Shown here piece after piece: positions 1 through 13,330 of a stretch of DNA of 64,000 nucleotides (positions are counted from its first letter, which is position 1; every line of letters begins with the position of its first letter). Origin of the DNA: Timema cristinae (Eukaryota > Arthropoda > Insecta > Phasmatodea > Timematidae); NCBI GenBank assembly GCA_039000515.1, contig JBCFYV010000024.1, forward strand, positions 11,756,802 through 11,820,801. The letters run 5' to 3'. The notes under the pieces were generated by a model. It did not search any database, was not told the DNA's origin, and saw only the letters and a program-made list of their open reading frames with translations. The position numbers and the translations under genes were made by a program.

Positions 1-187
1 AAGGACCTACAGTTTAACGTGGAATCCGAACCACGGTGGAGGCCTGGCATTCCCCACATTCACAAGATGTCTTGTCAGAGGTGAAGGAAGGGTTTGGTAA
101 TCAGATAAATCTTTGCCGGGATCGAGGATTGAACCCCGGCCGCCAGCATAGAAGTCTGACACCTTACCCCTAGACCACCAGGTCACC
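1..187 (-). repeat. SINE-A copy, cut by window edge
   Basis: The stretch is the reverse complement of a repeat found at least five more times here (9929, 18369, 19629, 23994 and 57673). The tRNA-like head ends at base 187 (GGTGACC on the minus strand) and contains a B-box-like GGTTCAATCC. The 3' tail lies beyond the left edge. Confidence 0.85.
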
Positions 188-1154
188 TAAATAGTTTTGT
201 TAAAGGTGTTTAACTATAGACTACAAATAATGATTAAATTATTTCGAATCATTATAGTTCACAAGTTATAAGGGGTCAAACTTAATATTTTAACCTTTTA
301 GCGTACAGTTGTTAAATCAAAGAAATTAATATGAAGGGCTGAAAGTTAGAATCACAAAACATTCATTTGAGGTATTTACAATTAAATATTTAGGGCCCAT
401 GATATTAATATAATAGTAATAAATATTTCAATGAAATATAATAGTTATAACCACACGCACAGCCTGAATTGGAAGGCATGTTTGTATAATATGGTGTGTT
501 GCGGATTGCGAATGACAGAGCGAGTGTTGCAGGTACTTGTGATTTGCTTGTAAACAAATAGAATAGAGGAACTGACCACATCAACATTGTCGGCATTCCT
601 TAGTCAGAAACGGGCCAGAGGGCAAGATAAAAAGTAATGTATCCAACCATCGTGGCTGACTAATCAACATCGCAGTCTAGGGGTCACGCTGCCCAATTTG
701 GGACCGCACGGGCTAGTATTGGTGGTAGAGAGCTGCCGATCAAGACCAGGGTACTGGGGTTCGGAAACAGTGTAGGGTCCACCTAGGAGTCAGCCATTGG
801 TTATTCCTAGCAACACCTCGTTTTGTCACAAGCTTCTGAATATTCTTCGGGTTCTTTCATCCTTATATCACTATCAACATCACATTTGTACAAGAGATAG
901 AAGCATTAAAAATCAAGTCAAAAGTCAATCACGGACCCACGATCACCTCCCCCTATCCTCGGCCATAGCACATCCTGACAGATTACAGACCCACATGTAG
1001 GTGAAGAGAGGGGGTGGTGACATAGTAATATTTATTAATTTTTATAATATACAGTATTAATTTTTATTAATGTTTGTAATATATATTAAAAATATTTCAG
1101 TCTGTAAAGCTTTTATGAATGATCAGTTATACTAGATTTCAGCCCCATTCATTA
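188..1154. other. Noncoding, no recognisable gene
   Basis: AT-rich sequence without a convincing reading frame. Bases about 640-1010 are more GC-balanced and could be an old, unclassified repeat, but no second copy or terminal repeat is visible in the window. Confidence 0.6.
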
Positions 1155-1405
1155 ATTTATTATTATTATTTAGCAGCGCATCTTACTATTCCTTCAGATT
1201 ATACATTAAAGTACTAATTACACTAATGGATTATGAATTGGGAAGGTTGAATTTAAAGGAAGTGAACCCGAATTTTCGTGGAGAGAGTGTTAGAAAAATT
1301 ACCACCAGTTCATCTGACCAAGATTTGAACCTCGATCTCCCCGGCCACAGCAACGTGGATCAACACGAAACTAGTGTGTTAGCCAACTAACTACTCCACT
1401 GAGGC
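1155..1405 (-). repeat. SINE-B copy
   Basis: Reads on the minus strand as a tRNA-like head (GCCTCAGTGGAGTAG) with a B-box-like GAGGTTCAAATC, a body, and a tail ending in TAGTAAGATG and AAT repeats. The same unit recurs at 19098, 20431 and 56376. Confidence 0.8.
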
Positions 1406-1984
1406 GAGTCATCTATTAATTACTTTGCCTTAACAATGGCATTCAAAACGCATAAAATATCAAATTTGAACCCTTAAATAGTGTGAAATGTAATGATTGA
1501 ACTCATGAATCTATTTATAGCTTGTAATTAACTATACACTTGTTTAAATTGTGCAATAAAATGTTGATGGTTGAATGACCTTAACACTCTTAACCATCCC
1601 AACTTAAACCTCGTCTACAGAGTCCATACTTTGCATCCATAGAGTCCATAAGTCCTTAATGGTCCTTAGAAATTTAAATCATGTATACACCATCCCTATC
1701 CATTAATCACATGAATGTGACAATCAATGAGAAAGTCTTAAGAATTCATTCAATTAAAATATTTGAAAGGAAATTTTCTAAAGCAAGGTGCAATCAGATG
1801 TGATCTGTGAAGAAGAGGTTATTAAGAATACTAATGGTAGGTTTAAACTACCAAAGCGATGCCACTCTTTCTGAGAAGTTGATGTTTCTCAGAAAAATGC
1901 TTATGTTTTATATCTTTAAGAAAATATTTCTTAAATAGCTCTGTGTGTAAAACTAACATGTCATTTTCTTCTGAAAATTGAAAA
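1406..1984. other. AT-rich noncoding
   Basis: No coding region, repeat copy or RNA gene could be supported in this stretch. Confidence 0.6.
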
Positions 1985-2200
1985 ATAACACCTGGACACG
2001 GGAATCGAACCCGGGACCTTCGGCTTAGTCCGCCAATGCTCTTACCACTGAGCTATCCAGGATTCATCCCGTGCCCATGGTCATTCTTCACTCATATTTT
2101 AAGGCAGAGTCTATGATGGACGTGCGGAAGTCATCAGCTTATAAACATGTGATTATATAAGATCACAGCCATCAGACAACGCAACCACCTGCGACTCGGT
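1985..2200 (-). repeat. SINE-C copy with tRNA-like part
   Basis: On the minus strand bases 2064-1990 look like a tRNA: TGGATAGCTCAGTGGTAAGAG (bases split as A-box region), then GGGTTCGATTCCC as B box, and ends that can pair (CCTGGA with TCCAGG). The anticodon loop lacks the usual T at position 33 and the T stem does not close cleanly, so a functional tRNA is unlikely. Homologous sequence continues on the far side (2065 to about 2200) and recurs next to the copy at 49885. Confidence 0.6.
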
Positions 2201-2345
2201 AGTTGGCATAAATTGCAGCCAATTGACAATTATATTATAATTGTATGGGATTGCATATATTAATGAATCAGATAGCCGAAGCTATCATCTATGCATTTTA
2301 GTGAGGCTAGCTAGCACCTCTTAGCTATCATATTCTGAAAATTTA

Positions 2346-2418
2346 AAAATGACACCTGGACACAAGAATCAAACCCGGGACCTTTGGCTTAGTACGCCAA
2401 TGCTCTTACCACTGATAT
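2346..2418 (-). repeat. SINE-C truncated copy
   Basis: Repeats the right part of the tRNA-like unit at 1985-2050 (ACACCTGGACAC, then AACCCGGGACC) with several substitutions, and stops inside the D-arm region. Confidence 0.65.
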
Positions 2419-3789
2419 CTAATAGTATTAATAGTATTGGATTAAGATGTGGCTTATGATAAGATTTGCAGTCTATGATTGTACGAACACTGACTAGCCA
2501 ACCTACACATGCATATTATGAAAGGGAACTCTGCCATTATGTTACAAAACAGTTTCTTTTAAATTTTGTATGTAATACATTAAAAAACATTCGTGTTCAG
2601 CAATTATGTATAAATTGATATTTACAATAACTTAAGCAAAAATGTAGGCCTTAAAGTAATAAATATTTTCCTAAATCCCCGCAATGTAGGAGTACTTTTA
2701 CGGTCAACCCCTGCACAAGCAGGCCTGCATGGTTCTGTTCTCCTCTATTGCTAGTACCTAGTTGACTAACTTACTAATAGTTGATTAGTAGGTTAGCTGA
2801 TGTCACTTACACATGGTGAAAGTGAGTAGATTATTGTTGTAAACTGATTATATATATAAAAAGATTAGATTTAAAAAATGTCCTTGTAGACGTGGACTCC
2901 TCTTTAGCTCAGTACTTAACACAACTGCCCTAATCCTTCCCTGTTATTGGCCCTAAGACCACAGACAATGAATTGGAAGTGTACAAAAAAAAATTAGTTA
3001 ACTAAAGTGAAATGCAACATTTATGGCTGATAAGAAGGCTGCAAGTACTTGCAATTGGAGTTCAAGCCTACTGTCCACAAAATAAAGTGTATCAATAAGC
3101 TGACATTTTAGAATTTGCGAGACATGGACAAACTAGGCCCAATATGTCCTCTGCATACCATCAACAAACAAATGAAATACTAAAGAGCCCTGTTGAAATG
3201 GTTCACAAAATGATTGGCTAGCTAGAACCCTTGGTACCCCTCACTTAATGCTCATGAACATGAAAATTTTCCCCTGCACAACAAACTATTAAGTACACCT
3301 AATCATTAAATTAACTGCACGGTGATTGTTTCAGTTTAAAAGCAGGATACAATTTAAGTCACTTGAACAAGAAGTGAAGGTTAAGTTTATCATAATACCA
3401 ACATTAGTGTGAAGTCGATCTCTTATGAACCACTGCACACCTTACAGATACAGAGTTTGTGGAGTATTCAAGCCTTTTATTTGTTGACATTTATGGCAGG
3501 TTAGGTTGAAACAGGCAAAATCAGTATGTCCATATTTTTGTTCTGTTGTCTTAATAATGTTAAATAACAAGGAAATGTATGTTTAACCCATTCAAAAAAT
3601 GTAGGCCTATACTATGGAAGTAGTGGAATCACTCTTGGCCATTTTTTTTTCTCTGTCAAATTATGAGAACTTTAATGTTTTCTACCACCTATACACACAA
3701 AAAGATTCTAAAGTTTCCAATTATAGCAAAACAAACAAGATGGATGAATTCCAAATCATTACCGGTAAAAAAATCTTTTATTCCCTTAG
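2419..3789. other. AT-rich noncoding
   Basis: No supported gene. Bases about 2888-2945 vaguely resemble a degraded tRNA head (TTTAGCTCAGTACTTAA), too weak to call. Confidence 0.5.
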
Positions 3790-3890
3790 CAGCTGATATA
3801 TTTAGCGATCTGCTCAGGCGGAGTGAAATTGATATGTGTGACGATCTGTTTCAGGTTGTTACATTGGAGGAGGTTCAAAGTTTTTTTTAG
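3790..3890 (+). CDS. Possible orphan exon
   Basis: An acceptor-like TTTTATTCCCTTAG precedes an open stretch reading AADIFSDLLRRSEIDMCDDL and onward to FQVVTLEEVQSFF, then a stop. The composition is protein-like, with charged and hydrophobic residues alternating, in an otherwise AT-rich region. I recognise no family and see no donor or partner exon, so it may equally be a transposon scrap or chance. Confidence 0.2.
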
Positions 3891-4394
3891 ATAAAAATAG
3901 TAAAGCAATAGAGCCTAATTAATCATCTACTAAATTTAGGTCTCCTATTGCTTAAAAAAAGAAACAGTAGTGTTTGTAGATGCTTGATGTGCATTAATTT
4001 TAATAGGCCTATAAAAAATTACCATTGGGCTATTATTTAAAGTGTTTTAGCTGTTCTATGAATGATTGACACAAGGAGTGTTTCATTCCACGCAATCCAA
4101 CGACACATGGTAGAACGTTTCCCGGTCAATTAGGTGAGTTCCAGAATATTTTATTTTAAGATTTGGAATTTTTTTACAAGGTTTGTTTTATAATCAGAAA
4201 CTTTAGAGTCTTGTTAAGTGTATAGGTGCTAGAAAACATATTTCTAATAATTTGGCAATAAAAAATGTATCAAGAATCCCACTCTCGCTTCATACTCTTT
4301 ATACTATCACCCTATTATAACCAAATGTACAATATTTATCAAAATACACTGCCCTCCAGTTGGACAAAAAAAAAGATAATAAACTTCAGCCTAC

Positions 4395-4488
4395 CTCTTG
4401 TAAAAAGAATCTTTGCACTGCTTCATGGTCTTTCAAGTCAGGCAGCTTTGTACCAGATGATTTGTTGACTTGAGTGCAGCTTTCCTGC
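4395..4488 (-). CDS. Tomm20: TOM20 exon 2 (with a frameshift)
   Basis: Second coding exon of the mitochondrial outer-membrane import receptor TOM20. It starts after TTGAATTCCAG and ends at the donor GAG|GTAGGC. The frame carried over from exon 1 gives RRKAALKST. The rest, SSGTKLPDLKDHEAVQRFFL, lies in another frame. PDLKDHEAVQ..F is a recognisable TOM20 segment at the start of the receptor domain. One missing base near 4462-4466 (an ACAAAT stretch) would join the two and leave the exon ending on a codon boundary, as expected. Exons for the rest of the receptor domain were not found between here and the left edge. They may lie beyond the window after a long intron. The frameshift could be a sequencing error or the mark of a dead copy, but the preserved splice sites argue against a processed pseudogene. 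Confidence 0.8.
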
Positions 4489-4581
4489 CTGGAATTCAAC
4501 AAGTACATTTAAGCATTTTAAGACATCTTTATTGACGGTTGAGTCTATACTCTAGAAATATAAAGCAGGTGGAGAATTCTA

Positions 4582-5781
<1,200 letters not shown>

Positions 5782-5990
5782 GTACCAGTGGTTGAGTAGA
5801 CTAATATGTTAGTATAGCATTGTACTCTATCGTTGTTGTTGGTGAGGTTGAGGCTCGAATCCTCCGGGTGAATTAGAGGGGCTTATCACATGTGATTTAT
5901 AAGTGGTTTTGACATCCTCTCTATGTGCTGAATGCAGGATCACTTCCTCTCAACTACCTTGGTAACTAACACGGAAGATATAAAATATAG
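5782..5990 (+). repeat. Diverged SINE-B-like copy
   Basis: Has a head with GTTGAGTAGACTAAT, a B-box-like GAGGCTCGAATCC, and body phrases matching SINE-B (CGGGTGAAT, ATGCAGGATCACTTCCTC). The shared 3' tail is not preserved. Confidence 0.5.
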
Positions 5991-7329
5991 TTTGTGGGCC
6001 ATTTATAAAGGATATTGTATTTTAATTATAAATGTTTGACCAAAAAAAAAACGACAACAATATTATGTAATAAATTAGTGTTAGGGTTATTTTTGTCATT
6101 AAATCTAAATACATCCCCGGATATCATGTGAATTTCTTGGATATGATTAAGAATACAAATTGGGGCGGGATGTGGATTTTTTTTCAACATCTGCTCCGGA
6201 GTTTACTGACATTACAGCTATAATGCTTGCTTGCATTTTCCAATTTATTTTAAGACATAGTCCCAATAAGTATTTAGTAGCTCACATGATAATAAAAGTG
6301 TGTAGGTTACTTTTGTTAACATTTTAAGCTATTGCTATAATGACACTAATTTAACAAATTATGTTTATTTAAGATTCGGATGGATACTTACTTTAATATC
6401 AGGTTGATTTTTGTCTAATGTATTCCACGGGAAAAAAACCTAACAATAACATACGGGTTTTTCATTCAATTTAACTTGTAAACGGAATATGAATGATTGC
6501 ACTAAAAAAATGCAATTTAATATCTACTTTAATACAAGATATATAATTTTATTTAAAAATAAATAAAACCTTAAATACAAAAGGATAGTTCAAAATTAAG
6601 CATTCTGACAAGCAAGAGGATTTTCTACATACAAGACAGTCAAGTTATAATGCATTAGACTAGTAACTTGTCACTATGGTGATAAAGGGGGTGAAAAAGG
6701 AGAGACTATACGAAAAGACAAATAATTTGTTGTTTTTGTTAAAAGCTTTATTTATGAAATGTCCAGATTTAATATATTAAAATGTCCGACTAGTGGAAGC
6801 TGTGTACCAAATTCAACTCTCTAGGTGGGGAAGTGGGTTAAATAAGGACTCTGGTCCACGCAAACAAACGCCATTTCTTGAATGCATAGAAAATTTGGCC
6901 ATAAAACAATTGATATAACATTCTCTATCAGACATTATCTTTAGACTATGTCACTGCATTTTATATAATAGGCCTCAGTATAGGACAACTTGTTTAATGT
7001 ATTAGTGTATAAATGTACATGGTCCACAAAGTGGAACAAAACAAATATGCCAGAATGTGTACGTCCTCACCCCTAAGAACTTCATGACCTTGATCGCTGG
7101 TGTGGGTGGAGGGTGTCTTTGTTCCTTCATTGGAGGCAAGCCATAAGAAGATTTTCATAAGAGGATATGACTTTCATGTTTAATTTTTTCACCCTTCATT
7201 TAGTTATGACCTCTCAATGAACTTGCATTCCCTGTCTTTTTTATTTTATTTCATCTCATTAGTTTTGAGTTACTTTTATTATGGTGTTTTACGTTATAGG
7301 CCTCTTATGGGTCGACACGTAGTTAAAAC

Positions 7330-7365
<36 letters not shown>

Positions 7366-8184
7366 TAATAATATAATAATAATAATAATAGTTATTTTAA
7401 ACTTTCTATGGTAAGTTTTTCTAACAATAATGTATAGTTGATATATGTTAATATAATGCCAACTACTGCCTCATTATTTAAACAACTTTTGTCAGGGTCT
7501 TTAGTACCTTCTATTCCTTCCTCCATCATTGCTAATTTAATCACAGTTTGAGAATTTACCAGTTGAGGAGGAGAGAAGTAACACACAAATTAGGTTTTTT
7601 CATGGAATCTGAAGAAAGAATAAGCTTGTTTAAAATATTAATGGTTTTTCCTCGTCTATAAACAATGCTTCAGTATGCTCATTTTAAACCTATCCTAGCT
7701 GAATACTAATTTTTTTATACGTTACATTACTTAAGCTAGTATTGAATAACCCTACAGTTTTGAACTATCGGTTTTATTTCATGTTTTAGAAACAGTTTGA
7801 ATGAAAAGTAGCAAAAGTAATGTAGCCAGATTATTGCTTATTCTTTTTACAAAATATATATTTAGAGTAGTCCATTTTACAATTTCAAAATTCCTCCCAC
7901 CCCGTCTTTTAACATCTACAAATACTAAAAGTGATTATTTAACGTACAGTTTCAATTCTAAAATAATATGTTCGAGTATACGAACTTTAATTTTATACTG
8001 GCTAAACTAGGAATACACACTCAACTTCCTTTGTAAATTATTGTTGTTATTATTATGATAATATCGTGAATATCTTGAGAAAAAGTAATATTAAAACAGC
8101 ATTTTTCAAAGAAAAGAGTTCTATTGTTTGCACAATCCAAATATTTGCTGTGCTTGGCATGGTTAGTATTATACATAATTATAA
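5991..8184. other. AT-rich noncoding
   Basis: Nothing coding could be supported. Contains the AAT microsatellite at 7331 and part of the diverged repeat near 6365-6590. Confidence 0.6.
7331..7390. repeat. AAT microsatellite
   Basis: About 60 bases of TAA/AAT triplets, slightly interrupted. SINE-A copies end in the same triplet, so it could be the remnant of a SINE tail, but no SINE body adjoins it. Confidence 0.9.
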
Positions 8185-8201
8185 TTTATTTTTTTCCCCA
8201 G

Positions 8202-8583
8202 ATCAAAACTCAATTTAGAAGAATCTTCCGATGTTTTCAATCGAGAAAGTGGTTCACACCCCGGTGTTGATATTGGATCACAGAACGAAATCCATTTTGC
8301 TGCAGATATTGCTGGATTTTCACAGTTTATTTCCAAACTATCTCTGGAAGAATCTTATTTGTCTCAAACACACGATGATATATCTTTGTTAAATCATACT
8401 TTTCTTGTATCAAAAGTGCAAGAAGATGTCATTGATGCAGATCACATTGAACTACACGGTAGAAGAATTTTAGATATTTCCTTTTTAATCAAACAAATAC
8501 AATTAATGAGCCACCACCTTCTAATCCCAATTGTTCCTTTCAAGACATGTATCCTATGAAAGAAAAGTGTTATGGCTTGAAAT
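8202..8583 (+). pseudogene. Mutator-like transposase domain remnant
   Basis: After an acceptor-like ATTTTTTTCCCCAG an open frame runs about 119 codons, including EIHFAADIAGFSQFISKLSL and later HGRRILDISFLIKQIQ. A frameshift near 8515 leads to NPNCSFQDMYPMKEKCYGLK and a stop. The order GRR.(L/V)DI..(F/I)..Q and then CSF.DM.....K.(F/Y)GL is what I know from the large arthropod family with a Mutator-like (MULE) N-terminal domain. No catalytic DDE part follows, so this is a truncated fragment. Whether it was an exon of a domesticated gene or simply a transposon scrap cannot be told here. Confidence 0.55.
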
Positions 8584-9168
8584 AACGAATTACTTTTTAA
8601 ATGTAAACTGTGCAAAAGAGATCAGGTTCTGTAGACAGATGCATTAGATTGATTTGGTTGGATTTCAAAGAGGAAAATTATCGTTGATACAATTAAAAGC
8701 TACTTGAACTTTAGGTGCTAAATGTTAGATGCAAGATTGTTGACTAATGTTTTTAGTTAAAATTCACTCATTGAAATGAAGGTGTTTTTTTTTTGCAAGA
8801 AGAGGTTAAAATGTTTATAGTTTTATTCATATTTTATAGACAAACAAGATCTTTTCGTGCGTATAGAATTATGGCAGGATTAATTTTAAAGGTATTAATA
8901 ATCAGTGGTGCATCCAGGAATTTACTTTAGGAGGAGGGAGGCATGTGCGTCAAAGCTATTATTTCTGTTCCCCAAAAATATTCATCTAATTATTTTAGTT
9001 AAATATTTTTTTAAAAGAAACTATACAAACGCACACAAGCACACACATTTATATAGAAAGGTTATTAAAAAGGGTTCAGAAATTATAAATTTGGGCAGAT
9101 TAACACAAGTAAAATAGTCTTAATGACGTTACATTATCTCTACTTGTGTCGATACGTCTGTTAAATCC

Positions 9169-9214
<46 letters not shown>

Positions 9215-9928
9215 TAAGAGTAAAAGAAAATATAGTTACAGTTGACATAGAGGTAAAGGCAAATTTGTATTCTAGTAATAAAAAAATTAGGATGAAACAA
9301 ATAGTTTTTTGGTCTACATGTCACAACTGTATAACTTTATTACTAAAAAAAAGTGTTCTTCATGTTGTCCTTCCATTTCCACAAAAATTCCATATCTTCG
9401 AATCGGACAGTTGCATGCTTTTTGAGGAATTCTTTACGTTATTTGAATCGTCTGACAACCATTTTCAACTCCCTGTTGTAAGTCTAATTCAAATAGAAAA
9501 AATTTCCTATATTACAATGTTTTAGCCAAATTATATTTTCATGATTAAAAAAATGAAACCTCTAACAGTATTTGTAAATTAAATTAGGCGTGGAGTGTGT
9601 AAATTCTACTTAATTGAAATAATATAAAAAATATATTTTTTTCGCCAACTTTGGCTACTTTTTCTGAATCAATAATTTTTTTAAAGATAGTTCCAATTTG
9701 TTTTAATAGTCCATCACCCAGAACATAGTGTGATTTTAACTTTTTTTTATATTTTCTGGCAACCAAATGGTAGTACACTTATTTTAATTCTAACCTCCTT
9801 ATATAATATATTTAAATAACTAGCGTAAGTATCGACCGTAAAAACTACAGTCACTGAACAAACAAAGAAAGGGCAATTTTTTTTAATATCAGCAAGAAAA
9901 TATTTTTATATATTTCTAAAGTAGATAG
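8584..9928. other. AT-rich noncoding with microsatellite
   Basis: Holds an AAT/TAA microsatellite at about 9168-9213. A 9265-9525 reading frame has no recognisable domain and is left uncalled. Confidence 0.5.
9168..9213. repeat. AAT microsatellite
   Basis: About 15 uninterrupted AAT triplets. Confidence 0.9.
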
Positions 9929-10210
9929 GGTGACCTGGCGATCTAGGGTAAGGTGTGAGACCTCTGTGCGGGGGTCCGGGGTTCAATTCTCGGTCCCGGT
10001 TGAGATTTATCTGATTGCCAAACCCTTCCTTCACCTCTGACAAGACATGTATTAATCACAACTTGTGAATGTGTGGAATGCCAGGCTTTCACCGTGGTTC
10101 AGATCCCAGTTAAACTGTAGGTCCTCCATTTCAACTCACAATCACCCTACCATTACACATTAGGGTAAGTGCGTAAACCCGAACGGGTAGTAAGACGTGG
10201 TGCTAATAAT
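9929..10210 (+). repeat. SINE-A copy
   Basis: Full-length copy: head GGTGACCTGGCGATCTAGGG, B-box-like GGTTCAATTC, body with CCTTCACCTCTGACAAGAC, and tail GGGTAGTAAGACGTGGTGCT with short AAT. It is moderately diverged and flanking duplications are not recognisable. Confidence 0.9.
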
Positions 10211-10400
10211 GAAAACGATCTACAGTGGGTAATAGATAAAATAAATAAAAATGTCACAAGTTGTTGTAAATAGTGATTTCCTTAGGTAACTCAGGAAAAT
10301 TATACTTAGACGGGGTTTGGAGCCCTTGTCCTTTGACTTGGGACGACATTCTAACAAAACACCAAGATTGCGGCTTGAAACTCCGCACAACTCCTTAGAG

Positions 10401-11373
10401 CATAGGTGGGCAAATTTTCTCCCCAAGGGCCACATGGAAATCTGTAAGATATCTAACGGGCCCGTATGTAACAAAAATCTAAATTAACTGATAATGAACT
10501 TTATTTTCACGTAAAATTGCACATTTAGTCATATAACCATATAAGTTTGATACAAAAAGAAAGTAGCAAATAAAATCTAATATGTATAACAAGTAAAACT
10601 AAATATGTCATGTACTCATGTTGATAATTTGCCTACCAAATGTTGATTAATAACCACTCAAATTGCCATCGTTAATGGAATTTATGGAACTGTCCAAAAT
10701 CCTGCACAAGTTTGTTGAAGTCAGGATTCAGCTTGTTCGTCCTAATTCGCAAAACACTTTGTAGATTTAGAGAGACCTGTTCTTTGCCTTTTAATGTTCA
10801 CGCATGAGAAAGTCTGTTCACAAATATAGGTAAAAGCAAATAACACAAACATCTTTCTGGCTAACGTTTTCAAATTACCAAACTTTTCTCTACAAGAGAT
10901 GCATACAATTAGTTAGTTTCATATTCTTAAAAGTTTCCTTCAAAGCATTGTCCTCTTGAAGATTGATTGATTAAAACTTGAGCTTATTCGATGCTGCTTC
11001 AATTTTGAAAGTAAGGGGGCAATTCAAAAAATTGAATTGTTCTTCCAAAGTTTTAAAATCAGCAAACCACCTTGAAACCGCTTACTTTATTTTCCTGAAC
11101 ACGCTTGTTTGACAGCCTGTGTCTGTAAGATGAGAATATGCACAAAGTGTTGTCCTCACATGCGCATACCCAATACAGAATCCACTCTTACTGTAGACAC
11201 AAGTTTATGTTCTTACACATGTAACATTATAATCGAGCTTGCTCACTTTTTCACATGTTTGAAAACACGCACTGATTACCTCTTTGATTTGACATTCTTG
11301 TTAGAAAGATCAAGAAAGTTTTACAATTGCGTGCGGGCCACATGCGCCCGTGGGCTTAATTTGTTAACCACTG
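10401..11373 (-). mobile_element. hAT element, degraded
   Basis: The left end CATAGGTGGGCAAA and the inverted right end CAGTGGTTAACAAA form short terminal inverted repeats of hAT type. Flanking 8-mers CCTTAGAG (10393-10400) and CCTTAGAA (11374-11381) match at 7 of 8 positions, as expected for the 8-bp hAT duplication. The interior keeps scraps of hAT transposase on the minus strand. Length is 973 bp, so it is deleted relative to an autonomous element. Confidence 0.8.
10672..10846 (-). pseudogene. hAT transposase C-terminal scrap
   Basis: Reads in two frames FAFTYICEQTFSCVNIKRQR and then NLQSVLRIRTNKLNPDFNKL before a stop. The pattern (Y/T)(I/L)CEQ.FS..N..(K/R) followed by NLQSVLRI.T..L.PD is the C-terminal dimerisation region of GTF2IRD2/ZBED-like hAT transposases. 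The frame break shows it is dead. Confidence 0.7.
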
Positions 11374-13015
11374 CCTTAGAATCATCATGATAGCTTCTCT
11401 TTGGTTTTGTATCAAGCAACAAAATTGAAAGGATTAGGGGTGGTGGTGGCGGCCTGGAGTAAAGGACACTCCGAAAGAGAGAGGGAGAGTATATGAGGGG
11501 AAGAGGGGTTGGTGTTGTTACTGCCCTAGCTACAGCAGCACAGCTCCAGTGAGGTGGTAGCACATAGTACTACTTGGAGTAGAGCTTTTCCAAACCTCGA
11601 GATGTCCATCCGAATCCTTAATTCCAGTGATCAAATATTGAAGCTAAACGCACTAGTATTTCGCCAAATAGCACGCGCGTAGTTAAAATATCATAAAGAC
11701 GATGGAATCATTATTTTTTCAATTTATTATTTTAGGTAATGATATAAATTAGCTACCTACATAAACATTTAATGTTATATGAACTAAAATAATGGTTTGA
11801 TTCTGATTGTAAAAGCATTTGCTTTGTAATGATAAATATTTTTTCTTTCTTTATTATCAAACATAGCTCTTTACATTGAAGTGTGGCTTTTTAGACAACG
11901 TATCTTACAAACTCTGTGTCATTAGGAACTCGAAAGCAATATCTATATTGCTTTCGATTTCCTAATGATTTATATATATAATAAGTGTCATATTCAGACA
12001 ATACATAATATGATTGCCATAGCTTTGAAGTCTCAGAACACAAGCCAGCTCGTTAAATACACAAAACTAAGCATTATAATAGAAGATAAACTAAGTTATT
12101 AAAAATCAGGTCACATTTTGGATCTTTAAATGATAAGTAAACCTTTAAAATTCACACCAAGGTCCAACTAACGCAATTACTCTAAGTTTTTTAATGTGAA
12201 TGTTTGGCTGTCATCGTATTAAAATATAACTGCTGTGTAATGGGTTACATAAGCAATTGCATAATCAAAATGTTCTAAATTATTTTTCTATTCTCTTTAC
12301 ATTGCTAGAAAGTCCATTGCTGAAGTTACAAAAGTACGCCACCTATCCCTATTTTGAACTAGTTCTATCCTATCTAATCCACCTCATTACATCCTATCTC
12401 TTTTTAGGTCCATTCTTAAGTTTTCCTACTACCTGTGTACAAACAGTCTATGAAAATAGTTAAATAATATTATTCCTTAGAAAAAAATATTCATTAAAAC
12501 ATAAGCTTTGGTTATTCTTAAGTGATTAGTTTTTTTATTTGATAATTAATTACATTATCAAAAGAACTAGCTAGAGCTCACTTATATGACTATGGATTTA
12601 CAGAAATGGAAATCTTACATAAGTTTACATTTTAAAAGATTAAAAAGACATTATGAATATTTTATCCGGAAATAAAGTTAAACAAATTAAAACCAAACTT
12701 TTTAACAATATACACAAAACATAAAAAAACAGCAGTACAATTACAATTTTACAGTTAAGATAATTTTGAAATATGTGTGATAATATAGATAAGAACATTT
12801 TATCAATAAGTGTGAGATAAACACTAAAAATAAAAATAAGTTTATAAAAAAGAAAAAAAACATTAGCAAATAATTAATAAAAAAGAATATTGGGATAAAA
12901 GTAAAAGTTGCAAAAAATTAAACAGTATCACAATAATAAATAATATATGTAGGTATATACGGGGGAATAATAATAGCTTCTAAATTGTTACTGAGATAAG
13001 GGGGGGAGCATAATT
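11374..13015. other. Noncoding, AT-rich
   Basis: Contains a purine-rich low-complexity patch (about 11430-11510) and the 48-bp palindrome at 11920. Nothing coding is supported. Confidence 0.6.
11920..11967. repeat. 48-bp near-perfect palindrome
   Basis: CATTAGGAACTCGAAAGCAA and its complement meet around ATATCTATAT, with one mismatch per arm outside the centre. The DNA or RNA could fold into a hairpin of about 22 bp. Likely the remnant of a foldback element, but no flanking duplication is seen. Confidence 0.8.
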
Positions 13016-13019
13016 TTAT

Positions 13020-13320
13020 CCATTCAAACATTTCTTAAGCAAGCACCACAAATAAAAAGTTTGATTTGTATCCATTATTATAATACCCACAAAATCCTGA
13101 ATTGTATCCATTCTGAATGGTCTCCATTCAGACAGTTTCCAAATAAACGACTTTAACAAAAATCCTGATTTGTATCCATTGTAATTATTTACATTATATC
13201 CACAAAATCCTGAATTGTATCCATTCTGAATGGTCTCCATTCAGACATTTTCTTAAACGAGCACCAGAAATAAAATGTCTGAATTGTATCCACTAGAAAG
13301 ATTTGCATTATATATCCATC
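13020..13320. repeat. Degenerate tandem repeat
   Basis: A segment AAAATCCTGAATTGTATCCA followed by TTCTGAATGGTCTCCATTCA occurs at about 13092 and again at about 13201, 109 bases apart. Diverged pieces (TTGTATCCATT, GAGCACCA.AAATAAA) repeat on either side. Each main unit contains the small hairpin CTGAATGG-TCT-CCATTCAG. Confidence 0.75.
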
Positions 13321-13330
13321 TTTTTAAATT

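Noticed and set aside
1990..2064. Functional tRNA gene on the minus strand
   Set aside because: Box A, box B and much of the cloverleaf are present, but the anticodon loop lacks T33, the T stem and acceptor do not both close, and further copies with the same flanks exist at 2346 and 49885.
9265..9525. Plus-strand 86-codon frame
   Set aside because: No recognisable domain, no splice sites that fit, and strongly biased AT-rich codons.
11321..11563. Minus-strand proline-rich 80-codon frame
   Set aside because: It arises from purine-rich low-complexity DNA and overlaps the end of the hAT element.
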